NCBI RefSeq assembly: GCF_014635325.1
Contig: NZ_BMCT01000003.1
Span: forward strand, 480,659-544,658
Reading direction: 5' to 3'
Source of the DNA: Azorhizobium oxalatiphilum
GTDB lineage: Bacteria > Pseudomonadota > Alphaproteobacteria > Rhizobiales > Xanthobacteraceae
Length of the DNA: 64,000 bases
The translations under genes were made by a program, and so were the position numbers. Position 1 is the stretch's first letter. The number at the start of each line of letters is the position of its first letter. Positions 36,017 to 43,956 of the stretch are shown one piece after another. Below the pieces are notes generated by a model, which worked only from the letters and a program-made list of their open reading frames with translations, was not told the DNA's origin and did no database searches.

Positions 36017-36673
36017 TCAGTGCTCGTCGTAGTAGGCAAGAAGAGCGATGGCGGTCTCAAAATCACCTGCTAGATTGTGAGCGGAGTTCTCGTCCCAACC
36101 GTCCACTTCATGTAGCCAACGCGCCAATCGATCAGCGCCGGGCTTGTCGCCGCTGCGATGCACAGCGACAAGAAAATCGAACCAGCGACGTTCATCCGAA
36201 GGATGGCTCGCTCCCGTCGACTTATTGGCCGCGCCGGAGAAACGCTTGAGTTTTAGTGCAGCGTCCGGAGACAACCAGTCATCGAGTGTTTGTCGAGGTT
36301 CCGTCGTCGAGATGGTGAAGCCGAATTGAGCCGTAACCGGCGCAGCGATGCGCGCAATAAAATCCGTGAGCACGGCATTGTATTGGGCGAAGGTGAGGCT
36401 CCCCATCTCCAAGGGGACGATGTTCGGGACATAATATCCGTCCTCGGTCCCCCACAGGGTCAGGCCGGCGGCCGGATGGTCTTGGCCAGCATCTCGACGA
36501 AAAAGGACGACGTCCTCCGAGGTTACAGCGTTACGCGCCACCTCCGCCGACCGTTCCAGATCCACTCGCCAGGGATCGACAGCCGCCGTGATGAGCGCGT
36601 CGCGCAATTCGGGCAGCTTCGCGATGGGGCCATGGATGGCCATGTCTTGATAGACTTCGAGTTTTTCTGTCAC
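36017..36673 (-). CDS. Hypothetical protein, first gene of the PIN/HEPN operon
   Basis: A 218-residue soluble protein (MTEKLEVYQDMAIHGPIAKLPELRDALITAAVDPWRVDL...). The family is not recognised. It is tightly linked to the PIN gene (five-base gap), so probably a partner such as an inhibitor, sensor or adaptor; this is inference. Confidence 0.6.
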   Translation of the reverse strand: MTEKLEVYQDMAIHGPIAKLPELRDALITAAVDPWRVDLERSAEVARNAVTSEDVVLFRRDAGQDHPAAGLTLWGTEDGYYVPNIVPLEMGSLTFAQYNAVLTDFIARIAAPVTAQFGFTISTTEPRQTLDDWLSPDAALKLKRFSGAANKSTGASHPSDERRWFDFLVAVHRSGDKPGADRLARWLHEVDGWDENSAHNLAGDFETAIALLAYYDEH

Positions 36674-36704
36674 GTTTGCTCTTTCAAAATATCTCGCGTT
36701 GCCG

Positions 36705-37886
36705 TCAGTCCGCAGCAGGAAGCGGGTCGGTGCCCTCGCTCAGAATAGCGAGATACCCCCGGTAACTGAAAACGCGCCCGCGCTTGCGGCCCGTGACTTC
36801 CTCGACGATGCCAAACCGCTCCAGATCGGCGAGCGCCGCATTGACCGTGGGGGCCGAGAGGCCTGTCTGCTGAACGAGCTGGTTGGCCGTCAGATAAGGA
36901 TTCTGCTGAAACAGATCGTGGATGCGCAACGCCGAGCCGGCCCGGTCGCTCTCCACCGTGATGCACTCGCGATCTTCCTTAAACAATTCGACGATCCGGC
37001 TGGCCGCATCGAACGCCTGATTGGCGGTATCCGCGACGCCCGTGAGAAAGAAGTCGAGCCAGGCTTCCCACGCGCCATGTTCGCGCACCTCCTGAAGCAG
37101 GCGGTAATAGTCGGCGCGATGGGTTTTGAGATAGAGGCTCAGATAGAGCAGCGGCTTGCGCAGCACGCCGTTGACGCAGAGATACAGCGTGACCAGCAAT
37201 CGGCCGATCCTGCCGTTGCCGTCGAGGAACGGGTGGATGGTCTCGAACTGGACGTGCAGCAGGCCTGCCTTGATCAGAGCGGGCAGTCGCGAGCCTTCCT
37301 CGTGCATGAAGCGCTCCAGGGCATCGAGACAGGCATCCATCTCCGTCGGCGGCGGCGGCACGAAGAGCGCATTGCCGGGGCGTGTCCCACCGATCCAGTT
37401 CTGCGAACGCCGGAACTCGCCGGGGCTTTTCGTGCCGCCGCGTCCGCTTTGCAGCAGGCGCGCGTGCATCTCACGGATCAGGCGCAGCGACAGCGGCAGG
37501 TCTTCCAGCCGCTCCAGCCCGTACATCATAGCGTCGACGTAGTTCGAGACTTCGCGGATATCGTCGATCGGCTGACCGGCTTGCGCCTCAGTCTCGAAGC
37601 GAAGCAGGTCCGAAAGGGTCGATTGTGTGCCCTCGATCTGGGACGAGAGGACCGCTTCCTTCCTCACATACATGTAGAGGAACAGTTCCTGACGCGGGAG
37701 CAGCATGGTAATGCCGTCCAGACGGCCCAACGCTCGCTCCGCCAGGCTCAGCCGTTCCAGCAGGGCCAGCACGTCGATCGACGGCTCTGGCGGCAACGGC
37801 GGCGGCACGAAGGCGCGCACCATCTCGCCCGCAGCGGGCGTTTCGACAAAGCGGCCTAGCCGGAGATTGGGCGCGGGTTCGGACAT
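36705..37886 (-). CDS. Fic-family protein (AMPylator-like)
   Basis: A 393-residue Fic protein. The catalytic motif HPFLDGNGRIGR (218-229) is complete. An N-terminal SSQIEG (81-86) matches the class II inhibitory helix (S/T)xxxE(G/N), so activity should be self-inhibited until the glutamate is displaced. A C-terminal winged-helix (LTANQLVQQTGLSAPTVNAALADLERFGIVEEV) gives DNA-binding capacity, typical of self-contained Fic regulators. It is divergent from a truncated gene across a repeated AT-rich operator. Confidence 0.92.
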   Translation of the reverse strand: MSEPAPNLRLGRFVETPAAGEMVRAFVPPPLPPEPSIDVLALLERLSLAERALGRLDGITMLLPRQELFLYMYVRKEAVLSSQIEGTQSTLSDLLRFETEAQAGQPIDDIREVSNYVDAMMYGLERLEDLPLSLRLIREMHARLLQSGRGGTKSPGEFRRSQNWIGGTRPGNALFVPPPPTEMDACLDALERFMHEEGSRLPALIKAGLLHVQFETIHPFLDGNGRIGRLLVTLYLCVNGVLRKPLLYLSLYLKTHRADYYRLLQEVREHGAWEAWLDFFLTGVADTANQAFDAASRIVELFKEDRECITVESDRAGSALRIHDLFQQNPYLTANQLVQQTGLSAPTVNAALADLERFGIVEEVTGRKRGRVFSYRGYLAILSEGTDPLPAAD

Positions 37887-37908
37887 GAGCTGAGTATGAT
37901 GTCGCAGC

Positions 37909-37973
37909 CTTATTTAAGCAATAGGCCATTGGCTTAAATAGGAAATGAGCTAAGGTAAGCGCTCTTAAATAAG
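37909..37973. promoter_or_regulatory. Repeated CTTAAATA operator between fic and the plus-strand stub
   Basis: An 11-bp inverted repeat (CCTTATTTAAG at 37908-37918 and CTTAAATAAGG at 37964-37974) encloses a third CTTAAATA copy at 37933-37940. Placed 22-88 bases upstream of fic, it is a good candidate for autoregulation by the Fic winged helix. Confidence 0.6.
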
Positions 37974-37986
37974 GGGCGGTGTCACC

Positions 37987-38112
37987 ATGGGCGGGTACAC
38001 GCAGCGGGTCCGAGACAGTATTCTTCCGCTTTCAGTGGCCGGAACCCTGCCGGCGGCGTTCGCCGAATGGTCCGATACCGACAACACAGTCGATCACGAG
38101 CAATCCATCTAG
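37987..38112 (+). pseudogene. 5' stub of a small element-borne hypothetical gene
   Basis: Forty-one codons beginning MGGYTQRVRDSILPLSVAGT...VDHEQSI then TAG. The opening looks like the start of a small hypothetical protein I associate with similar elements, where a Cys-rich continuation follows DHE. Here it diverges and stops at once. Recognition is from memory and needs a search. Confidence 0.45.
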
Positions 38113-38190
38113 ATATTTCACCGTCGCATACGCTAAAACGTCGGGCTATCGCGTAGAAACGGCGGGGATTAACGGCGCACAGGGGAACTT

Positions 38191-38919
38191 ATGAGCGAGA
38201 ATAAACGGACTCCAGTGCTTGACGATCACAGGCGCATCAAATCGAAACTAGTGAGTCCGTTCAACAACGCATTCGGACCAATGCAAGAAGTGTCTTGGAT
38301 CAACATGATGATTCCAGAACTCCTGTGGATTGCCCTCGTGCAGGAAGCCTGGGGTCCTCGTCGCGGCGTTGAGATCATAACCGCCTTTACGCGCGATTTG
38401 CGTGCAGGCGATCCAACGCGTGACCGCACGATTTGGGCAGCAGCCGGCAAGTTCGCCTCTTTACCAGGAGGCGTACTTTCGAGCATCGTGGAAGGCCGGT
38501 CTTACCGGGACGACCTGTGCGGACCGCTCGCGCCGCTCCACGCCCACTATCCCGACCACCCCATGCGCGAACTGACGCAAGCGGCTACGGAAGAACGCTG
38601 GTTACAGGATCTCGGCGTGCTCAAAGCACTGGTTGGCGTGTTATTCGATCGATCATCGACGTGCGCTATCATGGTTCAGGCGACCGCAACTTGGCTCGCA
38701 TTCGATGCTGAACGGCTCAAAGTCTCGGCGGGCCTCGCGCTCGCTGACTTTCCCCGGATCGAAGACTACCCCGAAACCGAGCAGTCACAGCGGATCGCCG
38801 CGTCGATCCGCGCGACCCTCAATCAGATGTTCGGTGACGCCGACATGATGGCGTCGGGGACCGATTGGCCGACCGCTTTCTGGAACCGTGGTTTGGAACT
38901 CGAACAGTGCGAGGATTGA
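38191..38919 (+). CDS. Hypothetical protein paired with DUF5677
   Basis: A 242-residue protein (MSENKRTPVLDDHRRIKSKLVSPFN...WINMMIPELLWIALVQEAWGPRRGVEIITAF). No catalytic motif is recognised; no membrane segments. AGGGG precedes the ATG. One base separates its stop from the next start, so the two proteins are surely co-translated and probably partners. Confidence 0.65.
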   Translation: MSENKRTPVLDDHRRIKSKLVSPFNNAFGPMQEVSWINMMIPELLWIALVQEAWGPRRGVEIITAFTRDLRAGDPTRDRTIWAAAGKFASLPGGVLSSIVEGRSYRDDLCGPLAPLHAHYPDHPMRELTQAATEERWLQDLGVLKALVGVLFDRSSTCAIMVQATATWLAFDAERLKVSAGLALADFPRIEDYPETEQSQRIAASIRATLNQMFGDADMMASGTDWPTAFWNRGLELEQCED

Positions 38920-38920
38920 G

Positions 38921-39739
38921 ATGGCTCAGCAGGAGGCTGATGGCGAGGATGAAGAAGGCCTAGAAATTTGGCCGCTCATAGAGAGCTATTGTACGGACGT
39001 CGATTACGAACTCACGGCGCGCCTAGAGGCATGGCCTCCGAACTTTTCTCAGATCCACGTCCACGAAGTGATCGGCGGCATGCTCGCACGACAGGCGACG
39101 CTCTCCAAGGACGTTGCGCGCGCGCCCGCACTATGGACCGGGCATAGCGCGCCGATCCTGCTACGCGCCATGGCCGACGCTTACATCAACATCGCGTGGC
39201 TGTTGCTAGATCCAGTCGAGCGCTGCCGGAAGTTCGTTCTCTTTGGATTAGGTCAGGCTAAACTCGAACTCGAGCATCGCCGCGCGCAGATCGGAACTCG
39301 CGAGCCGACGCCGCAAGAGGCGGCCATGCTGGAAGCCGGCGAGAGGTGGATCGACAATCAGCGGATCGGCTGGTTGCTCGATGTTGACCTAGGAAAATGG
39401 TCGAGCCTGTCGGTTCGTCAAATGGCTGAAGAGGCCAACTGCGTTGATTTTTACAACTATGTTTACACTCCGTTCAGCGCCTGCGCGCATTCGATGTGGC
39501 ACCATGTTGCACGTTACGATCTCAGGGAGTGTGGCAATCCACTGCACCGGCATCATCGTCGTCCGACCAGCGAGGCACTTGGCCCGGACGTTCACTATCT
39601 GACGCTCGCCGCTAAATACTGGAGCAAGACGCTTGGCACATTCGATCGAGCACACGGGCTTACGATCCGGGGCCCATCATCTTACGAGACGCTGATTGAT
39701 GCTGTCACCGATAGCAGCGCCGATCCGCAGTCGGAATGA
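38921..39739 (+). CDS. DUF5677-type protein
   Basis: A 272-residue protein with the pattern of DUF5677 proteins: HEVIGGMLARQATLSKDVARAPALWTGHSAPILLRAMADAYINIAWLLLDP, CRKFVLFGLGQAKLE, and a late histidine-rich section (CAHSMWHHVARYD, NPLHRHHRRP). These are frequent in defence islands, with helical HEPN-like character, but the function is not established. Second gene of a two-gene unit. Confidence 0.65.
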   Translation: MAQQEADGEDEEGLEIWPLIESYCTDVDYELTARLEAWPPNFSQIHVHEVIGGMLARQATLSKDVARAPALWTGHSAPILLRAMADAYINIAWLLLDPVERCRKFVLFGLGQAKLELEHRRAQIGTREPTPQEAAMLEAGERWIDNQRIGWLLDVDLGKWSSLSVRQMAEEANCVDFYNYVYTPFSACAHSMWHHVARYDLRECGNPLHRHHRRPTSEALGPDVHYLTLAAKYWSKTLGTFDRAHGLTIRGPSSYETLIDAVTDSSADPQSE

Positions 39740-39999
39740 CGCGGGCGGCTCCCCACTTCAGACAGACGAAGTATCGGGTAATAGCGTGGAATCGCCGGTA
39801 TGCCATGCCGCTTGGCGACGATGCGGTGAGCTGCGGCCATGTCGTGCTGTGGAGGGCAATCGGCGGTCCTTGCGGGCCGAATCCGACGAAACAGAGAACG
39901 ACGTCTACGCTATAGGCCTCCACGACTCTCAAAATATTCACGCTTCTAAAAAGCCGCCTTTCCTCGGAAATCTACCAATTTCTATTGTTAGGACTGCTT

Positions 40000-40137
40000 C
40001 TAGCGGCCATGACATTTCTTGTACTTTGCGCCACTACCGCATGGACACGGATCATTCCGCCCAAGTTTTTTAGTCTTCACAGGTGGGGCGACACCTCTCG
40101 GCTGGCTGAGGTTTACTGCCCGCGCGGGTTGGGCCAT
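40000..40137 (-). CDS. SEC-C zinc-motif mini-protein, or read-through tail of the nuclease gene
   Basis: Forty-five codons ending [20 protein letters not shown], a textbook SEC-C zinc motif (CxC...KC-H). It is in the same frame as the upstream 726-residue gene and separated from it by a TAG stop plus five codons. The stop overlaps an AGGAGG ribosome site (TAGGAGG) 11 bases before this ATG. So it can be a coupled small protein, or the natural C-terminus of the large protein (SEC-C motifs are usually C-terminal tails) cut off by an amber codon or restored by read-through. Confidence 0.75.
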   Translation of the reverse strand: MAQPARAVNLSQPRGVAPPVKTKKLGRNDPCPCGSGAKYKKCHGR

Positions 40138-40152
40138 TCGCGTGGCGTCCTC

Positions 40153-42333
40153 CTAAATGTGGGCGTTTTCTGCCGTTGGCTCTGTTGGTACGTGGACCGC
40201 GAAAGACTGCGCCCGGTGGTAGGTTCCGTCGGCACTAACCTCTGCGACGACGCCGATGACGCTAGAAGCCTTGACGGCCAACGCAGCCGCACTGGCCTTG
40301 TCATTCACCCTGGTCCAGTCAATTTGGTGGTCGTGTTTTTGAAGCCAAACGAAGAGCGGCTCATCGTCCCCGGCCAAAATAAAGTAGCGAGCGGGATGCT
40401 GGTTCAGGGTTTGACGCAAGTCGGACAGCATCTTGGCCAGATTACTCCGGCCTTCCTCTCCAAAGTCACGGATATGGCTCTCCGCCGAAAGCCACCCGCA
40501 TGCTCGGGTAGCATCGAGCGCCTCAAGTAGCTTCAGCACCTCCTCCGGGAAGTCCTGCGTCGGAAACGGTCTGCTTTCCCAGTCTTCACCCTCGAAGCTC
40601 CTGTCGACGATGTCGCTCATGCCGTCCCAGATAAGCATGCTCACCTTGCCGCCTTTTAGCTGCTCGGCAATGTCCTGATCGAACCGGTTCTTCTTCAGGT
40701 ACGCGCCGAGATGGTCGAACTCGTCAAAGAGATGAGCCCGGCGCATTCCTGCCACGGCCTGCCGCACCTCCATGTAGTGGACGAACTCGCCCGGTGTGGG
40801 CAGAAGACGCTTGAGCACGAATAGGTCGTCGATGGACAATGAAACGAAGGCATGCCTTCCAAGTAACGGCTCAACCTGCGGCAGCTCTTTGCAGTATGTG
40901 GAAAAAGGCGAGAACGATTCGACCGTCAGCCCGATCGGCACCATCACGCGGTAGTCGGAGCGGCGAACACGGCCGCACTCTTCGTATTTGCCGTCCGCCA
41001 AGTGGTAGAGCGGCACTTCATCCTCCGAATTCAGATAATTGAAGAAGCGCTCACATTGCTTGTACGCTTTGAGTACCAAGTCCTGCACGGACTGGGCGTG
41101 GCGGCCGAAATCAAGCGCCGGCGATGCGATCGTAGCGGCCGCTCCGGCCTTGGCTTCAATCAGGAACAGCACGTCATCGATTAGGATGAGGGTGTCGTTT
41201 TCGGACCACTGCTTGCTGGCAGGGTCCTTATAATAGACCTCTTGAAAAACCGTGGCACCTGGAAGCTGGGCGGCCACAATGTCCGCGAAGGCAGCTTCGC
41301 TCATCTTCTTTTGCCGATCCTCAAAGGTTTTCTTGTAGTCTGGCTTTCGCTGCAGGAGGTGGTAGAGAAGCGCACGATACCCCGCGTCGCGGGTGAAACA
41401 CGGGTCGACGGCGTAGTAGTCTGATCCCAGCTGTACTAAGGGCTTCTTCCTGGCAGGCAGGGTTCGGTATGGTGTTCCCGAAAAATCGCCCGCTGCGAAG
41501 AACTCAGTTTCTTCTCCGCGCCGGTACGCCAAATCCGCCAACAGTGTCGAGGGTAGTGTCGTGTGACGGCTAACATTGGCGATACCGCCCCGAAACATGT
41601 CATCCATCGCCCGCCCGGCGGCTTTCGATTGTTCTGCATTGGCCGCAACCCATGCCTCCATAACGTCTTCCAGAGGCTTATCCTGCGCCGCAGCAAAGGC
41701 CTGAGCCGCCTCAAACTGCTTTATCATCTCCGTGACAGCGTCGGCATGTCCAGAACGCGTGGCGTCCGCCATGGCCTGGAAGCCGTCCGCGATATCGGCG
41801 GCACCGACGCCGTACACTTCTTTCAAAACATCATCGTGAGGCATCAAAACATAGCGGTAGAACTCGCCTTCCAAAACTTGGTAGCGGTTCCCGCGTAGCA
41901 TGACCCAAGTGGATTTCGCGCGGAATTCAATGTCGGCCGTATCCGGGCCAAAGACACCGTCCTTGGTATCGGCGGACGTGGCCATGGCGAAAAACATCGC
42001 CTGCTCTCGCAGCTTGCGGCCAAGTTCAAATAGCTCGGCGCATCGGCCTTCATCGAATGTCACGTCAGCAGGTGCAGCGTCTGATGCGAGCACCGCGTGC
42101 ACGTACTCCAGCAGGAACTGGTTTTCGTTAATAAGGTCATTTGGGCCGTCCGCTTCGCGTCGCCCCTCGGTGGCGCTTTGGTCTACCATCGCCTTCATTA
42201 TGTGCTGAGCGTAAACGTAGCCGAGCAGATCATGTGGGGGCATGGCGACGATTAGCTCGCGCATCCGCGCTGCTGTAGCCTCCATGTCTTTTAACAAGGA
42301 AGCAGCGGCCGCCTTTCGATTGTGCTCATCCAT
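40153..42333 (-). CDS. Large PD-(D/E)XK-type nuclease-like protein
   Basis: A 726-residue protein. In the middle, ENDTLILIDDVLFLIEAKAGA gives the D...ExK core of a PD-(D/E)XK nuclease-related domain. It is flanked by a long helical N-terminal half (about 330 residues) and a C-terminal half without recognised motifs. The start MDEHNRKAAAASLLK is chosen as the first ATG clear of the upstream hipA stub. A SEC-C motif follows in frame beyond the stop. It is likely a defence effector that replaced the body of hipA; not assigned to a named system. Confidence 0.65.
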   Translation of the reverse strand: MDEHNRKAAAASLLKDMEATAARMRELIVAMPPHDLLGYVYAQHIMKAMVDQSATEGRREADGPNDLINENQFLLEYVHAVLASDAAPADVTFDEGRCAELFELGRKLREQAMFFAMATSADTKDGVFGPDTADIEFRAKSTWVMLRGNRYQVLEGEFYRYVLMPHDDVLKEVYGVGAADIADGFQAMADATRSGHADAVTEMIKQFEAAQAFAAAQDKPLEDVMEAWVAANAEQSKAAGRAMDDMFRGGIANVSRHTTLPSTLLADLAYRRGEETEFFAAGDFSGTPYRTLPARKKPLVQLGSDYYAVDPCFTRDAGYRALLYHLLQRKPDYKKTFEDRQKKMSEAAFADIVAAQLPGATVFQEVYYKDPASKQWSENDTLILIDDVLFLIEAKAGAAATIASPALDFGRHAQSVQDLVLKAYKQCERFFNYLNSEDEVPLYHLADGKYEECGRVRRSDYRVMVPIGLTVESFSPFSTYCKELPQVEPLLGRHAFVSLSIDDLFVLKRLLPTPGEFVHYMEVRQAVAGMRRAHLFDEFDHLGAYLKKNRFDQDIAEQLKGGKVSMLIWDGMSDIVDRSFEGEDWESRPFPTQDFPEEVLKLLEALDATRACGWLSAESHIRDFGEEGRSNLAKMLSDLRQTLNQHPARYFILAGDDEPLFVWLQKHDHQIDWTRVNDKASAAALAVKASSVIGVVAEVSADGTYHRAQSFAVHVPTEPTAENAHI

Positions 42334-42368
42334 AATCGTATGTCTCGATGTTGTTTGTACCGACCGCA

Positions 42369-42455
42369 CTACACAATTTGCGTAAAGTGGGAGGGAAGTG
42401 TCGGGGTTAGCGTAACGTCTGACACAAGCGCGACTTGGGCGATGAAATCGGCCAT
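42369..42455 (-). pseudogene. hipA 5' stub
   Basis: Starts with ATG overlapping the hipB stop (TGATG) and reads MADFIAQVALVSDV before diverging and ending at TAG after 28 codons. MADFIAQVAL-type openings fit HipA kinases, which run to about 420 residues. The body has been replaced by the nuclease gene region. Confidence 0.6.
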
Positions 42456-42841
42456 CAGAAGGAAACCCCGTCAGGGTCCACAACGTCCTGCCGATCATGC
42501 TTTTCCTCCGTCTGAGCCTTCTGCTTTCTCAGCCTTGCCGCGAAGGAGCGGCCCCGGCGCGGTCTGTGCTCCGCTGCCAGCGCCAGCCCCAGATCGTCCT
42601 TGCGGATATCAATCATGTCGGCGAGACGCTCCAGAAGGCCCAGCACAACGAGAACGTCGGCAAGCGTTCCGATCGCGACACCCGGATCACCCCGTTCAAG
42701 GCGAGCGATGGAACTCGGTGAGGACCCCGCCCGCGCGGCGAGATCCGCCACTGTGATGCCACGCCGCAGACGCGCGTTGCGGATATCCTGGCCTAGCCGT
42801 TCCAGTGCTGGTTTTGCCTTGGGGGAACCCATCTCAATCAT
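42455..42841 (-). CDS. HipB-like XRE-family antitoxin/regulator
   Basis: A 128-residue XRE HTH protein: LGQDIRNARLRRGITVADLAARAGSSPSSIARLERGDPGVAIGTLADVLVVLGLLERLADM. The Arg/Lys-rich tail (RPRRGRSFAARLRKQK) is usual for the HipB group in Alphaproteobacteria. With its toxin truncated, it survives as an orphan regulator. The start MIEMGSPK is chosen; the next ATG three codons on is possible. Confidence 0.82.
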   Translation of the reverse strand: MIEMGSPKAKPALERLGQDIRNARLRRGITVADLAARAGSSPSSIARLERGDPGVAIGTLADVLVVLGLLERLADMIDIRKDDLGLALAAEHRPRRGRSFAARLRKQKAQTEEKHDRQDVVDPDGVSF

Positions 42842-42842
42842 C

Positions 42843-42883
42843 CATATATGACACAATATGCGAGATAACTAATCATATATGAC
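42843..42883. promoter_or_regulatory. Direct repeats upstream of hipB (candidate operators)
   Basis: CATATATGAC occurs at 42843-42852 and 42874-42883, three helical turns apart, right at the hipB start. This spacing suits cooperative binding of a HipB-like dimer. Confidence 0.65.
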
Positions 42884-43004
42884 CAATTAAATCCAAACAC
42901 ACCAGTTCCAGTCCGTGACCGCCGGGTCGCCGTCGCCTCGTTTCGGCGACCTGCGACAGGCGCGCGTGATCTGAGGCGCCGATATTCTCGATTTCCTTAG
43001 CCAT
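42873..43004 (-). pseudogene. abiEii toxin 5' stub
   Basis: ATG overlaps the last codons of the abiEi gene. MAKEIENIGASDHARLSQVA fits the start of AbiEii nucleotidyltransferase toxins (usually about 290 residues), then the frame degenerates and ends after 43 codons inside the hipB operator region. The catalytic domain is gone. Confidence 0.6.
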
Positions 43005-43614
43005 TGGCGGTCAGTGCCTCGAGATAGGGCGGAATGACCGTGGCGACCGATCCTCGCTCGGCCTGGCTGGCAATCTCGCTTGGCGTCGTCTTGCGCTGAC
43101 GCAGCGCTTCCTGCAGGCCTTCGATCGCCACGGACAGGCCGATCTTGTTCCGATATCGGAAGCAATCGGCAATCGTCTTTGCGACACCGAAAACCTTCAC
43201 GGGCACCCTCTCGACGGGGTGGGTCTCAACCCCCTCCGTCAGGAGACGATCTGTGAAACGCACCAGCCGAATGGGCGTGCCTTCGGGTCTCGGGGTCCAG
43301 TCCTTCTGCCCCACGGCGAGCCAAACCTGCCTCGGCAGTTGATCGGTCAGCCCGTGGAACGCCAGGGCCGAAACGAGGCAAACCACGCCCTTGGGGGCTC
43401 GCTTGGCGACCTCTGCAAGACTGTGGTGGATGTCGAGGGGCGCGTCGGAAAGCTGATAGAGCCCGCGCGCGAGTCGAAGCACCTCGCCGTCACGTTCCAT
43501 GCGGCTCATGGTGGCGGCTGTTACGCCCGCCTCGCGCAGCTCTGCCAGGCGCGACATTCCGCGCGCGGTCAGCACGGTATAGGCAATCTGGCGTTGGGAC
43601 ATGGATGATGGCAC
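42997..43614 (-). CDS. AbiEi-family antitoxin (orphan)
   Basis: A 205-residue type IV antitoxin/transcriptional regulator: an N-terminal winged helix (MSRLAELREAGVTAATMSRMERDGEVLRLARGLYQLSD) and the AbiEi C-terminal domain (VVCLVSALAFHGLTDQLPRQVWLAVG, PVKVFGVAKTIADCFRYRNKIGLSVAIEGLQEAL). It appears complete, but its AbiEii partner is reduced to a stub, so it is an orphan antitoxin. Confidence 0.88.
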   Translation of the reverse strand: MPSSMSQRQIAYTVLTARGMSRLAELREAGVTAATMSRMERDGEVLRLARGLYQLSDAPLDIHHSLAEVAKRAPKGVVCLVSALAFHGLTDQLPRQVWLAVGQKDWTPRPEGTPIRLVRFTDRLLTEGVETHPVERVPVKVFGVAKTIADCFRYRNKIGLSVAIEGLQEALRQRKTTPSEIASQAERGSVATVIPPYLEALTANG

Positions 43615-43901
43615 GATACGAAAACTCGGAGCAAAGGAACTCTTATCCGAGGAATTGTATCATTCTGCGTGGATGAAGAAAGGTGCCAGGTAGAAGAGGC
43701 TGCCGCTCTACGAAACGCGTTCGCCTCAAACGGACCCCTGAGCCAACAGCGACGACTGCTCAACAGGTCACCTTGTACATCCGCACCGGGAGGGGAAAGC
43801 CTTCCCCTGCGCCCGAGCCCGCTGGTCTCGACCCACCCCTTCTGCAGGGCGGCTGCCCCGCAACGCCCCGCTGAGAGTGAGAGAGTGGACTTGTTTCCCG
43901 T

Positions 43902-43941
43902 GACGGGTTGAAGGTTGGAGAAGAGGTCTCCGGCGCCCGTC
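43902..43941 (+). ncRNA. Nested stem-loop leader of the DUF932 gene
   Basis: Outer stem GACGGG/CCCGTC with inner stem GGAGA/TCTCC, ending 15 bases before the gene start. The same design occurs upstream of the next gene. The rest of the 340-base gap upstream of this gene (43615-43956) shows no coding region. Confidence 0.55.
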
Positions 43942-43956
43942 ATGGAGATTGGTCCC

